Of a stretch of DNA of 64,000 nucleotides, positions 15,850-23,983 are shown piece by piece. The position numbers and the translations under genes are program-made. Under the pieces are notes generated by a model, which saw only the letters and a program-made list of their open reading frames with translations, was not told the origin of the DNA and did not search any database. Position 1 is the first letter of the stretch, and each line of letters begins with the position of its first letter. The DNA is from Deltaproteobacteria bacterium (GTDB lineage: Bacteria; Myxococcota_A; Polyangia; DRWM01; JAAZOP01), in assembly GCA_016218815.1 (NCBI GenBank), contig JACRCX010000054.1:62001-126000 (forward strand), written 5' to 3'.

Positions 15850-17610
15850 TCACGGGGGGGGTGGGGGCTCCCACTCGATGACGAGGTCGTAGCCCGGGTC
15901 GCTGCCGCGCAGCCAGGCCCGGTCGTAGCCGGCGACGATCCAGACCAGCCGGGCGTCGGGGTATGCCGGTGGGAGAGAGACCCTCGCCGAGTTGGGCTTC
16001 TCTTCGGTCGCGCCGCCATCGTCGTCGGAGGTGATGACCGTTCCGGTCAGGGGGTCGTACAACAGCAGATACGGGTCGAGCTTCTCGGGATCGTCCTCGA
16101 CCATGGCGACGCTGATCCAGTGGCCGTCGGTCACGTAGACGTCGAGATCGCCCTCGTCGAACGTCCCCCGCACGTGTGTCGGGGGGGAGCCCGTCAGCTC
16201 GACCACGTCCTCCGTTCGCGCGAGGGGGAAACGGTCGACGCCGAGCTCCCACCAGTAGTCCGCGCCGCCCTCGCAACAGTGGTGCTGGTCAGCGACCGGT
16301 CCGCTCTCTCCCATGAAGTCCTCGGCCACCGCCCGGCCGTCCGCCAGGATCAGGAAGTACTGCGCCGATTGCTCGATGATGTACTGCCGTCCGGCGCTCA
16401 CCCCCGCCATGATCCCGGGCGCCCACCAGGTCGGGTCCCGGATGAGGCCCGACCGGGGATCGCCGCGGGCGAGGTAGAAGAACGGGTACACGTCGTTGAC
16501 GCCCACGCGGGTCATTTGGACATCGATCGCCTGGCCGGCGGACAGCATGCCCAGGTCGATCGCCTCGGCATCCATGATCACGCCGTCCTCGATCACCGCC
16601 GGACAGCTCACGCCGGACATGATTTGCGGCAGGGCGGTGGCGTTCTCCGGCGCCTCCCCGACCGAGTTCGGCTCGGTCTCGGTGCCCACCGCGGGATTGC
16701 AGTCGAAGTCCACGCGGCGCGTCCAGTCGGGCGGACCCCAGTCCGGGTCGCCCTCCACGAGAAGCTCGAGCGTCTGGCGCAGGAGGGAGAGGCGGCCGGC
16801 GCCGGAGTACCGGCCGTACAACCGCATGTTCAGCGCGTCCACGAGCAGGATCAGCGGGAAGCCGGAGTGGCCGACGATGTCCGGCCCTGGCCAGTACTCC
16901 GTCGGGAAGTCCCCGACGATCGCCGGGAACGTCCACCCGTGGGCCGTGGCGTAGGCCATGGCGTAGGCGACATCCGCCGGAACGCCGGGGGTGTCGCCCA
17001 CGGACAGCATCCCGATGACCTGGATGCCGTCGTCGCGGAACTCCTGGTTGATGCGCTCCATGTACTCCGCCTGGCCCGAGCTCCTTCCGCACGCCCCGGA
17101 CGCGTCGAAGAACAGGATGCCGCGCAGGGTGCCTCCGCGCGTCTGGCTCTGCGCGAAGACGTCGTGGAGGTCGAGCACGCCGTCGTCCCCGGCCATCGCC
17201 AGCGCCTCGAAGTTGGCCGGAGTGAACCGCAGATCGGCCAGGACCTCGCCTACGTCGGACCCGTACGGCGGACACACGTAGTCTCCGCAGAGGTCGGGAC
17301 CGACGTCCTCCGCCGAACCGTCGCCGTCGCCACCATCACCGCCGCCGTCACCGGCTCCGTCCTCGCCGTCGGCGCTCCCGTCGTCGCTTCCACCGTCGCG
17401 GCGATCGCAGATGGCGAGGAGGATGCATCCGTAGTCGAGGCAGTCGGTGGCTCCGTCGCCGTCGTCGTCGAGGCCGTTGCTGCACTCGGCCGGCGTGTGC
17501 TCGCCCGGACCGGTCGTTCCCGGCGTGTCGTCGCCGCACGCTCCCGCGGTCACCACACCCCCGGCCGCGACGAGCACGAATCCCAGCCGGATCGCTCGCG
17601 GACCCACCAT
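15850..17610 (-). CDS. Lipoprotein with TlpA/thioredoxin-like domain
   Basis: A 586-residue protein beginning at ATG 17610 with a GGGGAGGG site; the frame runs on to 17721 without need. The signal peptide ends VVTAGAC. After an acidic linker (a MopE-like SNGLDDDGDGATDCLDYGC and DGGDGDG runs), residues about 140-300 resemble a redoxin fold: VLDLHDVFAQ, then GILFFDASGACGRSSGQAEYMERI, VIGMLSVGDTPGVP and SGFPLILLVDALN. The usual CxxC is changed to GACGRSSG, one Cys only, so disulfide redox activity is doubtful. The C-terminal half is beta-rich and resembles PPC-type bacterial pre-peptidase domains (DLDVYVTDG, DPYLLLYDP). Role unknown. Confidence 0.7.
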   Translation of the reverse strand: MVGPRAIRLGFVLVAAGGVVTAGACGDDTPGTTGPGEHTPAECSNGLDDDGDGATDCLDYGCILLAICDRRDGGSDDGSADGEDGAGDGGGDGGDGDGSAEDVGPDLCGDYVCPPYGSDVGEVLADLRFTPANFEALAMAGDDGVLDLHDVFAQSQTRGGTLRGILFFDASGACGRSSGQAEYMERINQEFRDDGIQVIGMLSVGDTPGVPADVAYAMAYATAHGWTFPAIVGDFPTEYWPGPDIVGHSGFPLILLVDALNMRLYGRYSGAGRLSLLRQTLELLVEGDPDWGPPDWTRRVDFDCNPAVGTETEPNSVGEAPENATALPQIMSGVSCPAVIEDGVIMDAEAIDLGMLSAGQAIDVQMTRVGVNDVYPFFYLARGDPRSGLIRDPTWWAPGIMAGVSAGRQYIIEQSAQYFLILADGRAVAEDFMGESGPVADQHHCCEGGADYWWELGVDRFPLARTEDVVELTGSPPTHVRGTFDEGDLDVYVTDGHWISVAMVEDDPEKLDPYLLLYDPLTGTVITSDDDGGATEEKPNSARVSLPPAYPDARLVWIVAGYDRAWLRGSDPGYDLVIEWEPPPPP

Positions 17611-18107
17611 GGTCGCCCTCCCCGGGACGGCGCGCTCGCCGTGCCCTGCGATGACGTCACTCGCGCGGCCGGGCACGCGGTCCCGCGCCGGACGGCTCGC
17701 CTCGCGTCGCGAAGCGGTCAAGCTGTCCCGACGGAACGGGAAACCTCTCGCCGCGCGCGACGCACCGCCGGACTTCCCGAACCACGATCAGGATTGTGAC
17801 CCTACCCGCGGTCCGGGTCAAGGCGCGGGCAGGCGCGGGCGGGCGCGGGCGAGCCCGAGGCGCGGGCGAACGGGCATGGGTAGACGTCCGCCGTTGCGGA
17901 TCCCGCGACGAGCGCAGGACGGAGTGGTTGCGCTGCGTGAGCACAGGCATCCGGCCCGCCGTGGCGCAGACGCTGGTGGAGTTCGGCGTCGACCTGTCGG
18001 CGGTCGCGACTCCGTCGAACCCGCGCGACGGGCTCCACGAGTGGATTCGCGCGTCCGCGCCCGAGCGCGGGTTCGCGTCCGCCGGAACGCGACCTTGAGC
18101 GATGGGC
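17611..18107. other. Intergenic stretch without a convincing gene
   Basis: This 497-base gap separates divergently read-through leftward genes. It contains short G+C-rich direct repeats of gcgggc type around 17815-17870. Small open frames exist on both strands, including one at 17796-18098, but none has a ribosome site, a recognisable motif or codon use that stands out. Confidence 0.5.
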
Positions 18108-18539
18108 TCAGCGCGGCTTCGTTCCGGGCTTGCCGCCCCGCTTCGCCGCCTGGTCCCGCACGTACGCCACGATCTTCTGCGTCTCCTGGCGGAACTGGTC
18201 GTAGTCGACGCCGATCGAATTGAGGAACGTGCTGGCCATCATCGTGTGCGCGCCCATCCCCGCGGCCTCGGAGATCTCCTCGTCGCTCGCCCCGTGGAGT
18301 CGCGCCGCCTCCTCGTGGAAGTACTGGCAGTAGCGGCACCTGGTCGCGCCGGACACCGCCAAGCCGATCAGCTCCTTGTACTTCCCCGGGATGCGGGTTT
18401 CGGCGAGCTGGAAGTCGCGCATCGTCGACCAGAAGCCCGCGAGCATCTCGTCCGGGAGCTTCTTTGCCCACTCCGGAACCCGTCCCAGTGCCTCCTCGAT
18501 CTCCCGGAAAACCTCCGCCTTCGTCACCGAGCTTGCCAT
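18108..18539 (-). CDS. AhpD-like carboxymuconolactone decarboxylase family protein
   Basis: A 143-residue all-helical protein. The conserved redox motif is CRYCQYFH (CxxC followed by His), preceded by IPGKYKELIGLAVSGAT, the AhpD/CMD core. Such proteins act as alkylhydroperoxidase-like disulfide redox proteins. The start ATG at 18539 follows AAGGAGAACGGAC; the frame open to 18605 is not needed. It is transcribed leftward, divergent from the flavoprotein at 18722, with about 180 bases of shared upstream DNA. A joint stress-protection role with that oxidoreductase is possible but not shown. Confidence 0.88.
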   Translation of the reverse strand: MASSVTKAEVFREIEEALGRVPEWAKKLPDEMLAGFWSTMRDFQLAETRIPGKYKELIGLAVSGATRCRYCQYFHEEAARLHGASDEEISEAAGMGAHTMMASTFLNSIGVDYDQFRQETQKIVAYVRDQAAKRGGKPGTKPR

Positions 18540-18721
18540 GTCCGTTCTCCTTCCCCCCCCGGGAAACGCCCGCACCACGCTGCTCACGCGAGCCGCGCCC
18601 GTCAACCGGCGTCGCCGGGGCGGTTGACGGCCGCCCTTCGGGGTCCCACGTTGCGTACGGAAGCCGGCGCCCCGTCCGGCAGCGTGCCGGCCGAGCCGAC
18701 GCGAGCGACCTGGAGGTCGTC

Positions 18722-19906
18722 ATGCAGCGCTACAAGTACCTGATCGTCGGTGGCGGGATGTCCGCCGATGCCGCCGTCCGAGGCATTCGCGAGCTGGACA
18801 CCGAAGGACCGATCGGCCTGGTCGGCGAGGAGTCGCATCCGCCCTACGCCCGCCCGCCGCTGTCCAAGAAGCTCTGGCGTGGAGCGCCGCTGGAGAGCGT
18901 CTGGCGGGGAACGCAGGATCTCGAGGTCACGCTGCACGCGGGCCGCCGCGCCGTCGGCCTCGATACGGTGCGGCGCGAGGTCCGCGACGACCGCGGGGAG
19001 ACGTACGGCTTCGAGCGCCTGCTGCTCGCCACGGGCGTGACGCCGCGCCGCCTGCCCTTCGGCGCCGAGGACCTCGTCTACTTCCGCACGCTGGACGACT
19101 ACCGGCGCGTACGCGCGCTCGCCGACGAAGGTCGGCGCTTCGCGGTCCTCGGCGGGGGCTTCATCGGCGCGGAGCTCGCCGCCGCCCTGGCCTCGAGCGG
19201 TTGTCGCGTCACGATGCTCTTCCCCGAACAGGGAATCGGCAGCCGCATCTTCCCCGCCGGCTTGTCCTCGTCCCTTGGCGACGCCTACCGTGAGCGGGGC
19301 GTGGTGGTGTGGGCCGGCGAGACCGTGGCGGCGATGAGGCGCGACCGATCGGGGCTGGTGCTGCGGACCAGGTCCGGACGCGACGTCCCGGCCGACGCGG
19401 TCGTCGCGGGAATCGGCGTCATTCCCAACACCGAGCTGGCGGATCGGGCCGACCTGCCGGTCAACGACGGCATCGTCGTCGACGAGCTGCTGCGCGCCGG
19501 CCATCCCGACGTCTTCGCCGCGGGCGACGTCGCCTCGTTCCACAGTGTCGTGCTCGGCAGGCGGATGCGGGTGGAGCACGAGGACAACGCGCTGGCGACG
19601 GGCCGGCAGGCGGGCCGCAACATGGCGGGCGCCGCCGAGCCGTACACGCATCTGCCGTTCTTCTACTCGGACCTCTTCGACTCCGGCTACGAGGCCGTCG
19701 GGGAGGTCGACAACCGCCTCTCGACGGTCGAGCACTGGCAGGAGCCGTACCGCAAGGGGGTCGTCTACTACCTCCGCGACGGAGCCGTCCGCGGCGTGCT
19801 CCTCTGGAACGTCTGGGACCAGGTCGATGCCGCGCGGCGGTTGATCGCCGAGCCGCGCACCTGGCGTGCCGCGGAGCTCCGGGAGCGCCTTCCCGAGCGG
19901 CCTTGA
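18722..19906 (+). CDS. FAD/NAD(P)-dependent oxidoreductase (AIF/ferredoxin-reductase type)
   Basis: A 394-residue class I pyridine-nucleotide flavoprotein. It has the N-terminal FAD motif IVGGGMSADAAVRG, the substrate-region ARPPLSKKLWRG, LLLATGVTPRRLP, the NAD(P) motif VLGGGFIGAELAAALASSG, and the second FAD motif DVFAAGDVASF. The C-terminal domain (HLPFFYSDLFDSGYEAVGE) matches the reductase C domain of apoptosis-inducing-factor-like and dioxygenase ferredoxin reductases. GGAGG lies 9 bases before the ATG. It probably moves electrons from NAD(P)H to a ferredoxin or rubredoxin. It could supply electrons to the radical SAM enzymes nearby, but that is speculation. Confidence 0.9.
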   Translation: MQRYKYLIVGGGMSADAAVRGIRELDTEGPIGLVGEESHPPYARPPLSKKLWRGAPLESVWRGTQDLEVTLHAGRRAVGLDTVRREVRDDRGETYGFERLLLATGVTPRRLPFGAEDLVYFRTLDDYRRVRALADEGRRFAVLGGGFIGAELAAALASSGCRVTMLFPEQGIGSRIFPAGLSSSLGDAYRERGVVVWAGETVAAMRRDRSGLVLRTRSGRDVPADAVVAGIGVIPNTELADRADLPVNDGIVVDELLRAGHPDVFAAGDVASFHSVVLGRRMRVEHEDNALATGRQAGRNMAGAAEPYTHLPFFYSDLFDSGYEAVGEVDNRLSTVEHWQEPYRKGVVYYLRDGAVRGVLLWNVWDQVDAARRLIAEPRTWRAAELRERLPERP

Positions 19907-19978
19907 CGCGCCCGGCTGCGGCCGGTATCAGGCGTGAAGGCCGGGCCGCGTCGCGGTGCAAGACCGGCTGGAGGAACG

Positions 19979-20407
19979 ATGGAGTGCGCGCTCGAGGCGA
20001 AACGGGAGGCGTCCGTGCGGCTCATGGTGCCGTTCTACGACCTCGATCCGATGCAGGTCGTCTTCCATGGCAACTACCTCAAGTACTTCGAGCGGGCGCG
20101 GCAGGCGCTGTTCGACGCCGCGGGCCTGGACCCCTACCGTGCCCCGCGCGACGGGGACGTCGTGTTTCCCGTCGTCCGCACGCAGGTCAAGCACGTCCGG
20201 CCGCTGCGTTTCCGCGACGAGTTCGACTGCACGGCCCGACTGGTCGATGCGCGCAGCAAGATCGTGATCGACTTCGAGATCCGTCTCGCTGCCGGGGGCG
20301 CCCTTTGCGCCCGTGGGCGCACGGAGCAGGTCGCGGTGCGCCTGCCGTCGCTGGCGCTGGAGCTGCGCATCCCCGCGGACGTGCGCCGGGCCCTGGGCGC
20401 CGACTGA
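19979..20407 (+). CDS. Hot-dog acyl-CoA thioesterase (YbgC/FadM family)
   Basis: A 142-residue protein with the 4HBT signature PFYDLDPMQVVFHGNYLKYFERARQAL. The catalytic Asp is followed by HGNYLKYFE, the FcbC/YbgC pattern. The ATG at 19979 has GGAGGAACG directly upstream; an in-frame GTG at 19934 is the alternative. It is distinct from the thioesterase at 5.1 kb (fewer than half of residues look shared by eye). The next gene starts 3 bases after the stop, so it is coupled with the DhaL-DegV fusion. A free fatty acid released here could be the substrate of that kinase-like protein. Confidence 0.88.
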   Translation: MECALEAKREASVRLMVPFYDLDPMQVVFHGNYLKYFERARQALFDAAGLDPYRAPRDGDVVFPVVRTQVKHVRPLRFRDEFDCTARLVDARSKIVIDFEIRLAAGGALCARGRTEQVAVRLPSLALELRIPADVRRALGAD

Positions 20408-20410
20408 GCG

Positions 20411-22129
20411 ATGGACCCGGGCTTCCGCGCGGCGCTGGTCACGGGCTACGAGCGACTCGGCGCCTGGGCCGAGCTGCTCGACCGGATCAACGTCTTCCCG
20501 GTCGCCGACGGCGATACCGGCCGGAACCTCGTGGCCAGCTTCGCCCCGCTTCGCCGGACCGACCTGCCGCCCGGCGGGCTGGTCCGGGCCCTGTTGCTGG
20601 GCGCCCGGGGGAACTCCGGGAACATCGGCGCCCGCTTCCTCGAGGGATTCCTCGGCGGGGAGTCCGCCGCGCCGCTCTGCGAGCGCGCCGCCCGGGGCCG
20701 CGAGCTGGCGCGCACGGCGGTCGCCGAGCCGCGGCCCGGGACGATGCTCACGGTCTTCGACCGCCTGGCCGAGGCCCTCGGGCACGCGAGCGAGCCGCTG
20801 GAGCCCGTCGCGGCCGACGCGTTGCTGGACGACCTGGAGCGGACCGTCCGCGAGACCCGCGACCGGCTCGAGCCGTGCCGCCGGGCGGGCGTGCCCGATG
20901 CGGGAGCCCTCGGCATGTTCCTCTTCATCGACGGCTTCCTGGCGCGGCGCCTCGGGCGGACGGACGTGCTGCGTGATCCCGTGGAGCGGTTTCCGGAGGC
21001 GGCGGCGTTCCGGCCGGCTGCGGGCGTTCCCGCGGCGTCCGGCTTCTGCGTCGACGCCGTCGTCCGTGCGGCCGGGCTGCCAGACGACGCCCTCCGGTCG
21101 CTCGGCCGGTCCGGCGAGTCGGTCGTCTCGCTGCGCCGCGACGACTTCGTCAAGGTCCACCTCCATGCCGCGGATCGGGACGCCCTGCGCCGCCGTCTCG
21201 AGCAGCTCGGCCCGGTGGTCCGCTGGTCCGAGGACGACCTGCGACGACAGTCGGAGGAGTTCGCGCGGCCGCCCGCGGCGCAGGCGATCCACATCGTGAC
21301 CGACGCCGCAGGCTCGATGTCGCGCGAGGTCGCGCGACGCCTGGGCGTCACGCTGCTCGACAGCTACATTTCCATCGGCGAGGCGTCCGTTCCCGAGACG
21401 CTGCTGGAGCCCGACGAGCTGTACGCGGCGATGCGGCGCGGGGAGCGCGTGTCCACGTCGCAGGCGTCCGTGTTCGAGCGGCGGCAGCACTACGAAAAGG
21501 CGCTGCGCCTGCACGGCCGGGCGCTCTACCTCTGCGTCGGCTCGGCGTTCACCGGCAACTGGGCGACGGTCCGGGAGTGGCAGGGCGCGCACGACCCCGA
21601 CGGCCGCCTCGTCGTGCTCGACACCGGCGCCGCCTCGGGACGGCTCGGCCTGCTCGCGCGCGCCGTCTCGCGCCGGGCGCAGTCGTCGTCGGACGGGGAC
21701 GAGGTCGTCGCCTTCGCGCGCCGGGCGGTCGAGGCGTGCCGGGAGTGGGTCTTCCTCGACAAGCTGCAGTGGCTGGCGGCGGGCGGGCGACTCTCCCGGT
21801 CCGGCGCCTTCTTCGGCGACCTGCTGCGCGTCAAGCCGATCATCAGCCCCCTGCCCGAAGGGGCGAGGAAGGTCGGGACGGTCCGGCGTGCGGCGGAACA
21901 GCTTCCCTTCGCCCTGGCCCGCCTGGCCGAGACGCTCGGCCCGCGCGGGGAGGGGACGGTGCTGCTCCAGCACTCCGACAACCGCACCCGGCTGGAGGAG
22001 GAGATCGTGCCCGTCGTGCGCGAGCGCTTCCCGGGGGCCGAGCTCGAGGTCGCCCCGCTCTCGCTCACCTCGGGTGCACACATGGGGCCAGGCACGTGGT
22101 CGGCCGCCGCGCTGCCGCCGGAGCTGTAA
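20411..22129 (+). CDS. DhaL (Dak2)-DegV fusion, FakA/FakB-like
   Basis: A 572-residue fusion. Residues about 1-200 are a DhaL/Dak2 nucleotide-binding domain: INVFPVADGDTGRNL gives the Mg-binding Asp residues, GARGNSGNIGARFLEGF the glycine-rich loop, and AGVPDAGALGMFLF the later conserved helix. Residues about 205-285 form a short linker domain. Residues about 288-570 are DegV/FakB-like: IHIVTDAAGSMSREVARR, RVSTSQASVFE (the fatty-acid carboxylate Ser/Thr loop) and LDTGAASGRLG. FakA phosphorylates a fatty acid bound by FakB to give acyl-phosphate, the PlsY/PlsX substrate. Having both in one chain would make the donor complex internal. Confidence 0.88.
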   Translation: MDPGFRAALVTGYERLGAWAELLDRINVFPVADGDTGRNLVASFAPLRRTDLPPGGLVRALLLGARGNSGNIGARFLEGFLGGESAAPLCERAARGRELARTAVAEPRPGTMLTVFDRLAEALGHASEPLEPVAADALLDDLERTVRETRDRLEPCRRAGVPDAGALGMFLFIDGFLARRLGRTDVLRDPVERFPEAAAFRPAAGVPAASGFCVDAVVRAAGLPDDALRSLGRSGESVVSLRRDDFVKVHLHAADRDALRRRLEQLGPVVRWSEDDLRRQSEEFARPPAAQAIHIVTDAAGSMSREVARRLGVTLLDSYISIGEASVPETLLEPDELYAAMRRGERVSTSQASVFERRQHYEKALRLHGRALYLCVGSAFTGNWATVREWQGAHDPDGRLVVLDTGAASGRLGLLARAVSRRAQSSSDGDEVVAFARRAVEACREWVFLDKLQWLAAGGRLSRSGAFFGDLLRVKPIISPLPEGARKVGTVRRAAEQLPFALARLAETLGPRGEGTVLLQHSDNRTRLEEEIVPVVRERFPGAELEVAPLSLTSGAHMGPGTWSAAALPPEL

Positions 22130-22234
22130 TCGCGGCGCGTTTCGCGGCAAGATGCGCGGCGCGATGGAAGGACCGCCAGCCGGGACCGGACGCGAGGAGG
22201 CCGCCCGCACCGTGCCCTCTGCGGGGGCCGCGCC

Positions 22235-23128
22235 GTGAGGGGCTTCCTGTACCGGGTGTTCGTGGGGGCGTCGCGCTGGGTCGGGGTGTGGATCGTCGCC
22301 GCGTTCGCTTGGGTCGTGTCCACCGGGTACTTCGTCTTCCGGCGGGACCGGGTGCGGGAGAGCCTGCGGTTCTACGGCGCGCTCTTTCCGGACCGCGGCG
22401 GGGCGCATGCGCAACGGCTGGCCTGGCGGCAATTCCACGCCTTCGCGTCCCTGTTCGCCGAGCGGCTGCGGTTGCGGGCGGACGAACCGTTCGAGGTGGA
22501 AGAGGAAGGGCTCGAGGCGCTCGGGGCCGCGGCGCGGGAGGGGCGGGGCGCCGTGCTGGTGATGTCGCACGTCGGCTCGTGGGAGATCGCCGCGCGGCTG
22601 CTGCGGCGCCGAGGATTCCGGATGATGCTGCACATGGGTGCGCGGGAGCGGGAGCAGGTGGAGCGCGCGCAGAAGGCGGACCTGCGGGTCGACGGGGTCG
22701 AGGTGGTCGTGGCGGGAGCAGGGGAGGGGTCGGCCTTCGACGGCGTCGAGGGCTTACGCTTCCTGCGCGGCGGAGGATTCGTCTCGCTTCCCGCCGACCG
22801 CCCGCGCGCCGGCGAGAGCCGTATTGTCGACGTGCGCTTCGCCGGGCGGCCCGCACGGCTGTCGGCGGCGCCCTGGGTTCTCGCGCTCGTCTCCGGGGCG
22901 CCGCTGTTCCACTTCTTCTCGATGCGCCTCGGGCGGCGCCGGTACCGCTTCACGGCGGCCGGTCCGGTGCGCCTGGAGGTTGCATCCCGTGCGGCCCGGG
23001 AGGAGGCGATCCGGCGGGCGGCGCAGTGCTACGCGGATGAGCTGGAGGCGGTCGTGCGCCGGCATCCGGAGCAGTGGTACAGCTTCGAGCGGTTCCTGGG
23101 CGACGAGGAGCCGCCGCCGTCACCCTAG
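22235..23128 (+). CDS. Lysophospholipid/lipid A-type acyltransferase (HtrB/LABLAT family)
   Basis: A 297-residue membrane-anchored acyltransferase. One N-terminal transmembrane helix (about 10-30) precedes the catalytic motif VMSHVGSWEIA, the Hx4E of LpxL/HtrB-like enzymes, and VSLPADRP, matching the DxR-type second motif. The GTG start at 22235 has no strong ribosome site and follows the DhaL-DegV stop by 105 bases. These enzymes use acyl-ACP or acyl-CoA donors. Similar acyltransferases occur in aryl-polyene loci, and lipid A acylation is the main alternative. It ends 9 bases inside the convergent deacetylase gene. Confidence 0.82.
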   Translation: MRGFLYRVFVGASRWVGVWIVAAFAWVVSTGYFVFRRDRVRESLRFYGALFPDRGGAHAQRLAWRQFHAFASLFAERLRLRADEPFEVEEEGLEALGAAAREGRGAVLVMSHVGSWEIAARLLRRRGFRMMLHMGAREREQVERAQKADLRVDGVEVVVAGAGEGSAFDGVEGLRFLRGGGFVSLPADRPRAGESRIVDVRFAGRPARLSAAPWVLALVSGAPLFHFFSMRLGRRRYRFTAAGPVRLEVASRAAREEAIRRAAQCYADELEAVVRRHPEQWYSFERFLGDEEPPPSP

Positions 23129-23977
23129 GATCGGGCGGTCGATGTGCTCGGAGAGCGGGCGTACCGCCAGGCCCATGGCGACCAAGCCGTCGAGGACCCG
23201 CCGCACCTCGTCCAGCCACTGCTCCGCGCCGCCCTCGGCGGCGACGGCCCCGTCGTGCAGCAGCACGATGTCTCCCGGACGGACTTCCGGCAGCAGACGC
23301 TGCGCGAGTCCCGACACGCGACGGTTTCCGAAGTCCCGCGCGCGGCGCGAGAACCCCACCGCGAACATGCCCTGCCGGCGCAATGCAGGGAACAGCCGCG
23401 GGCCGACGATCCCGACCGGCGGGCGGAAGGCGAGCGTCCGCACCCCGACAGCCGCAAGCGCCTCGTTGCCGTTGCGGATCTCGCGCAACACGGTCCGCGA
23501 GCCGCGCAGCATGAGCCACACGTCGTGTGACGCCGAGTGGTTCCCGACCTCGTGGCCCTCGGCCGCCATCCGCCGGACCAGGTCGGGGTGAGCGGCGGCG
23601 TGGCGCCCGACGACGAAGAACGCGGCGCGCACTCGCCGCTCGCGGAGCAGGTCGAGCAGCGGGCCCGTGGTGGACGGGTGCGGTCCGTCGTCGAAAGTCA
23701 GCGCGACGCCCGGCGGTTCCGCGCGCCCGCGAACGACGGTCTTGCCGAAGAAGCCCCACGCGGGGAAGAACGGCGCCGCCGCGCACGCCACGAGGAACAG
23801 CCCGAGCGGCAGGACCGCCATCCACGGCCGGACGACCGCCAGCGCCCCCGCCGCGGCGAGCGCCACGAGCGCCGCACCAATCCCCCACGTCCATCGCGAC
23901 GCCTCCGCCCGCGCCTCTGGCCCACTGTCTCCCACGTTCCGGCACGCACCTCCGGACCAAGAACCAAGAACCGACAA
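23120..23977 (-). CDS. Polysaccharide deacetylase (NodB homology, CE4)
   Basis: The open frame gives 285 residues. Two hydrophobic segments (about 33-70) anchor it in the membrane. The catalytic domain shows LTFDDGPHP (motif 1, metal-binding Asp), HEVGNHSASH (motif 2, H-x4-H-type), RPPVG (motif 3) and IVLLHDG (motif 5), so metal binding and catalysis look intact. It removes N- or O-acetyl groups from glycans. The first codon is TTG at 23977; GTG at 23935 is an equally likely start and leaves the membrane segments intact. It follows the radical SAM gene by only 6 bases and is likely last in that operon. Confidence 0.85.
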   Translation of the reverse strand: MSVLGSWSGGACRNVGDSGPEARAEASRWTWGIGAALVALAAAGALAVVRPWMAVLPLGLFLVACAAAPFFPAWGFFGKTVVRGRAEPPGVALTFDDGPHPSTTGPLLDLLRERRVRAAFFVVGRHAAAHPDLVRRMAAEGHEVGNHSASHDVWLMLRGSRTVLREIRNGNEALAAVGVRTLAFRPPVGIVGPRLFPALRRQGMFAVGFSRRARDFGNRRVSGLAQRLLPEVRPGDIVLLHDGAVAAEGGAEQWLDEVRRVLDGLVAMGLAVRPLSEHIDRPILG

Positions 23978-23983
23978 CCAACT

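Noticed and set aside
17796..18098. 100-codon frame with GTG start in the 497-base gap
   Set aside because: No ribosome site, Arg/Gly/Ala-rich start caused by G+C repeats, no family resemblance.
22152..22238. 28-codon frame between the DhaL-DegV and acyltransferase genes
   Set aside because: ATG without ribosome site and no motif; could be a leader peptide but nothing supports it.
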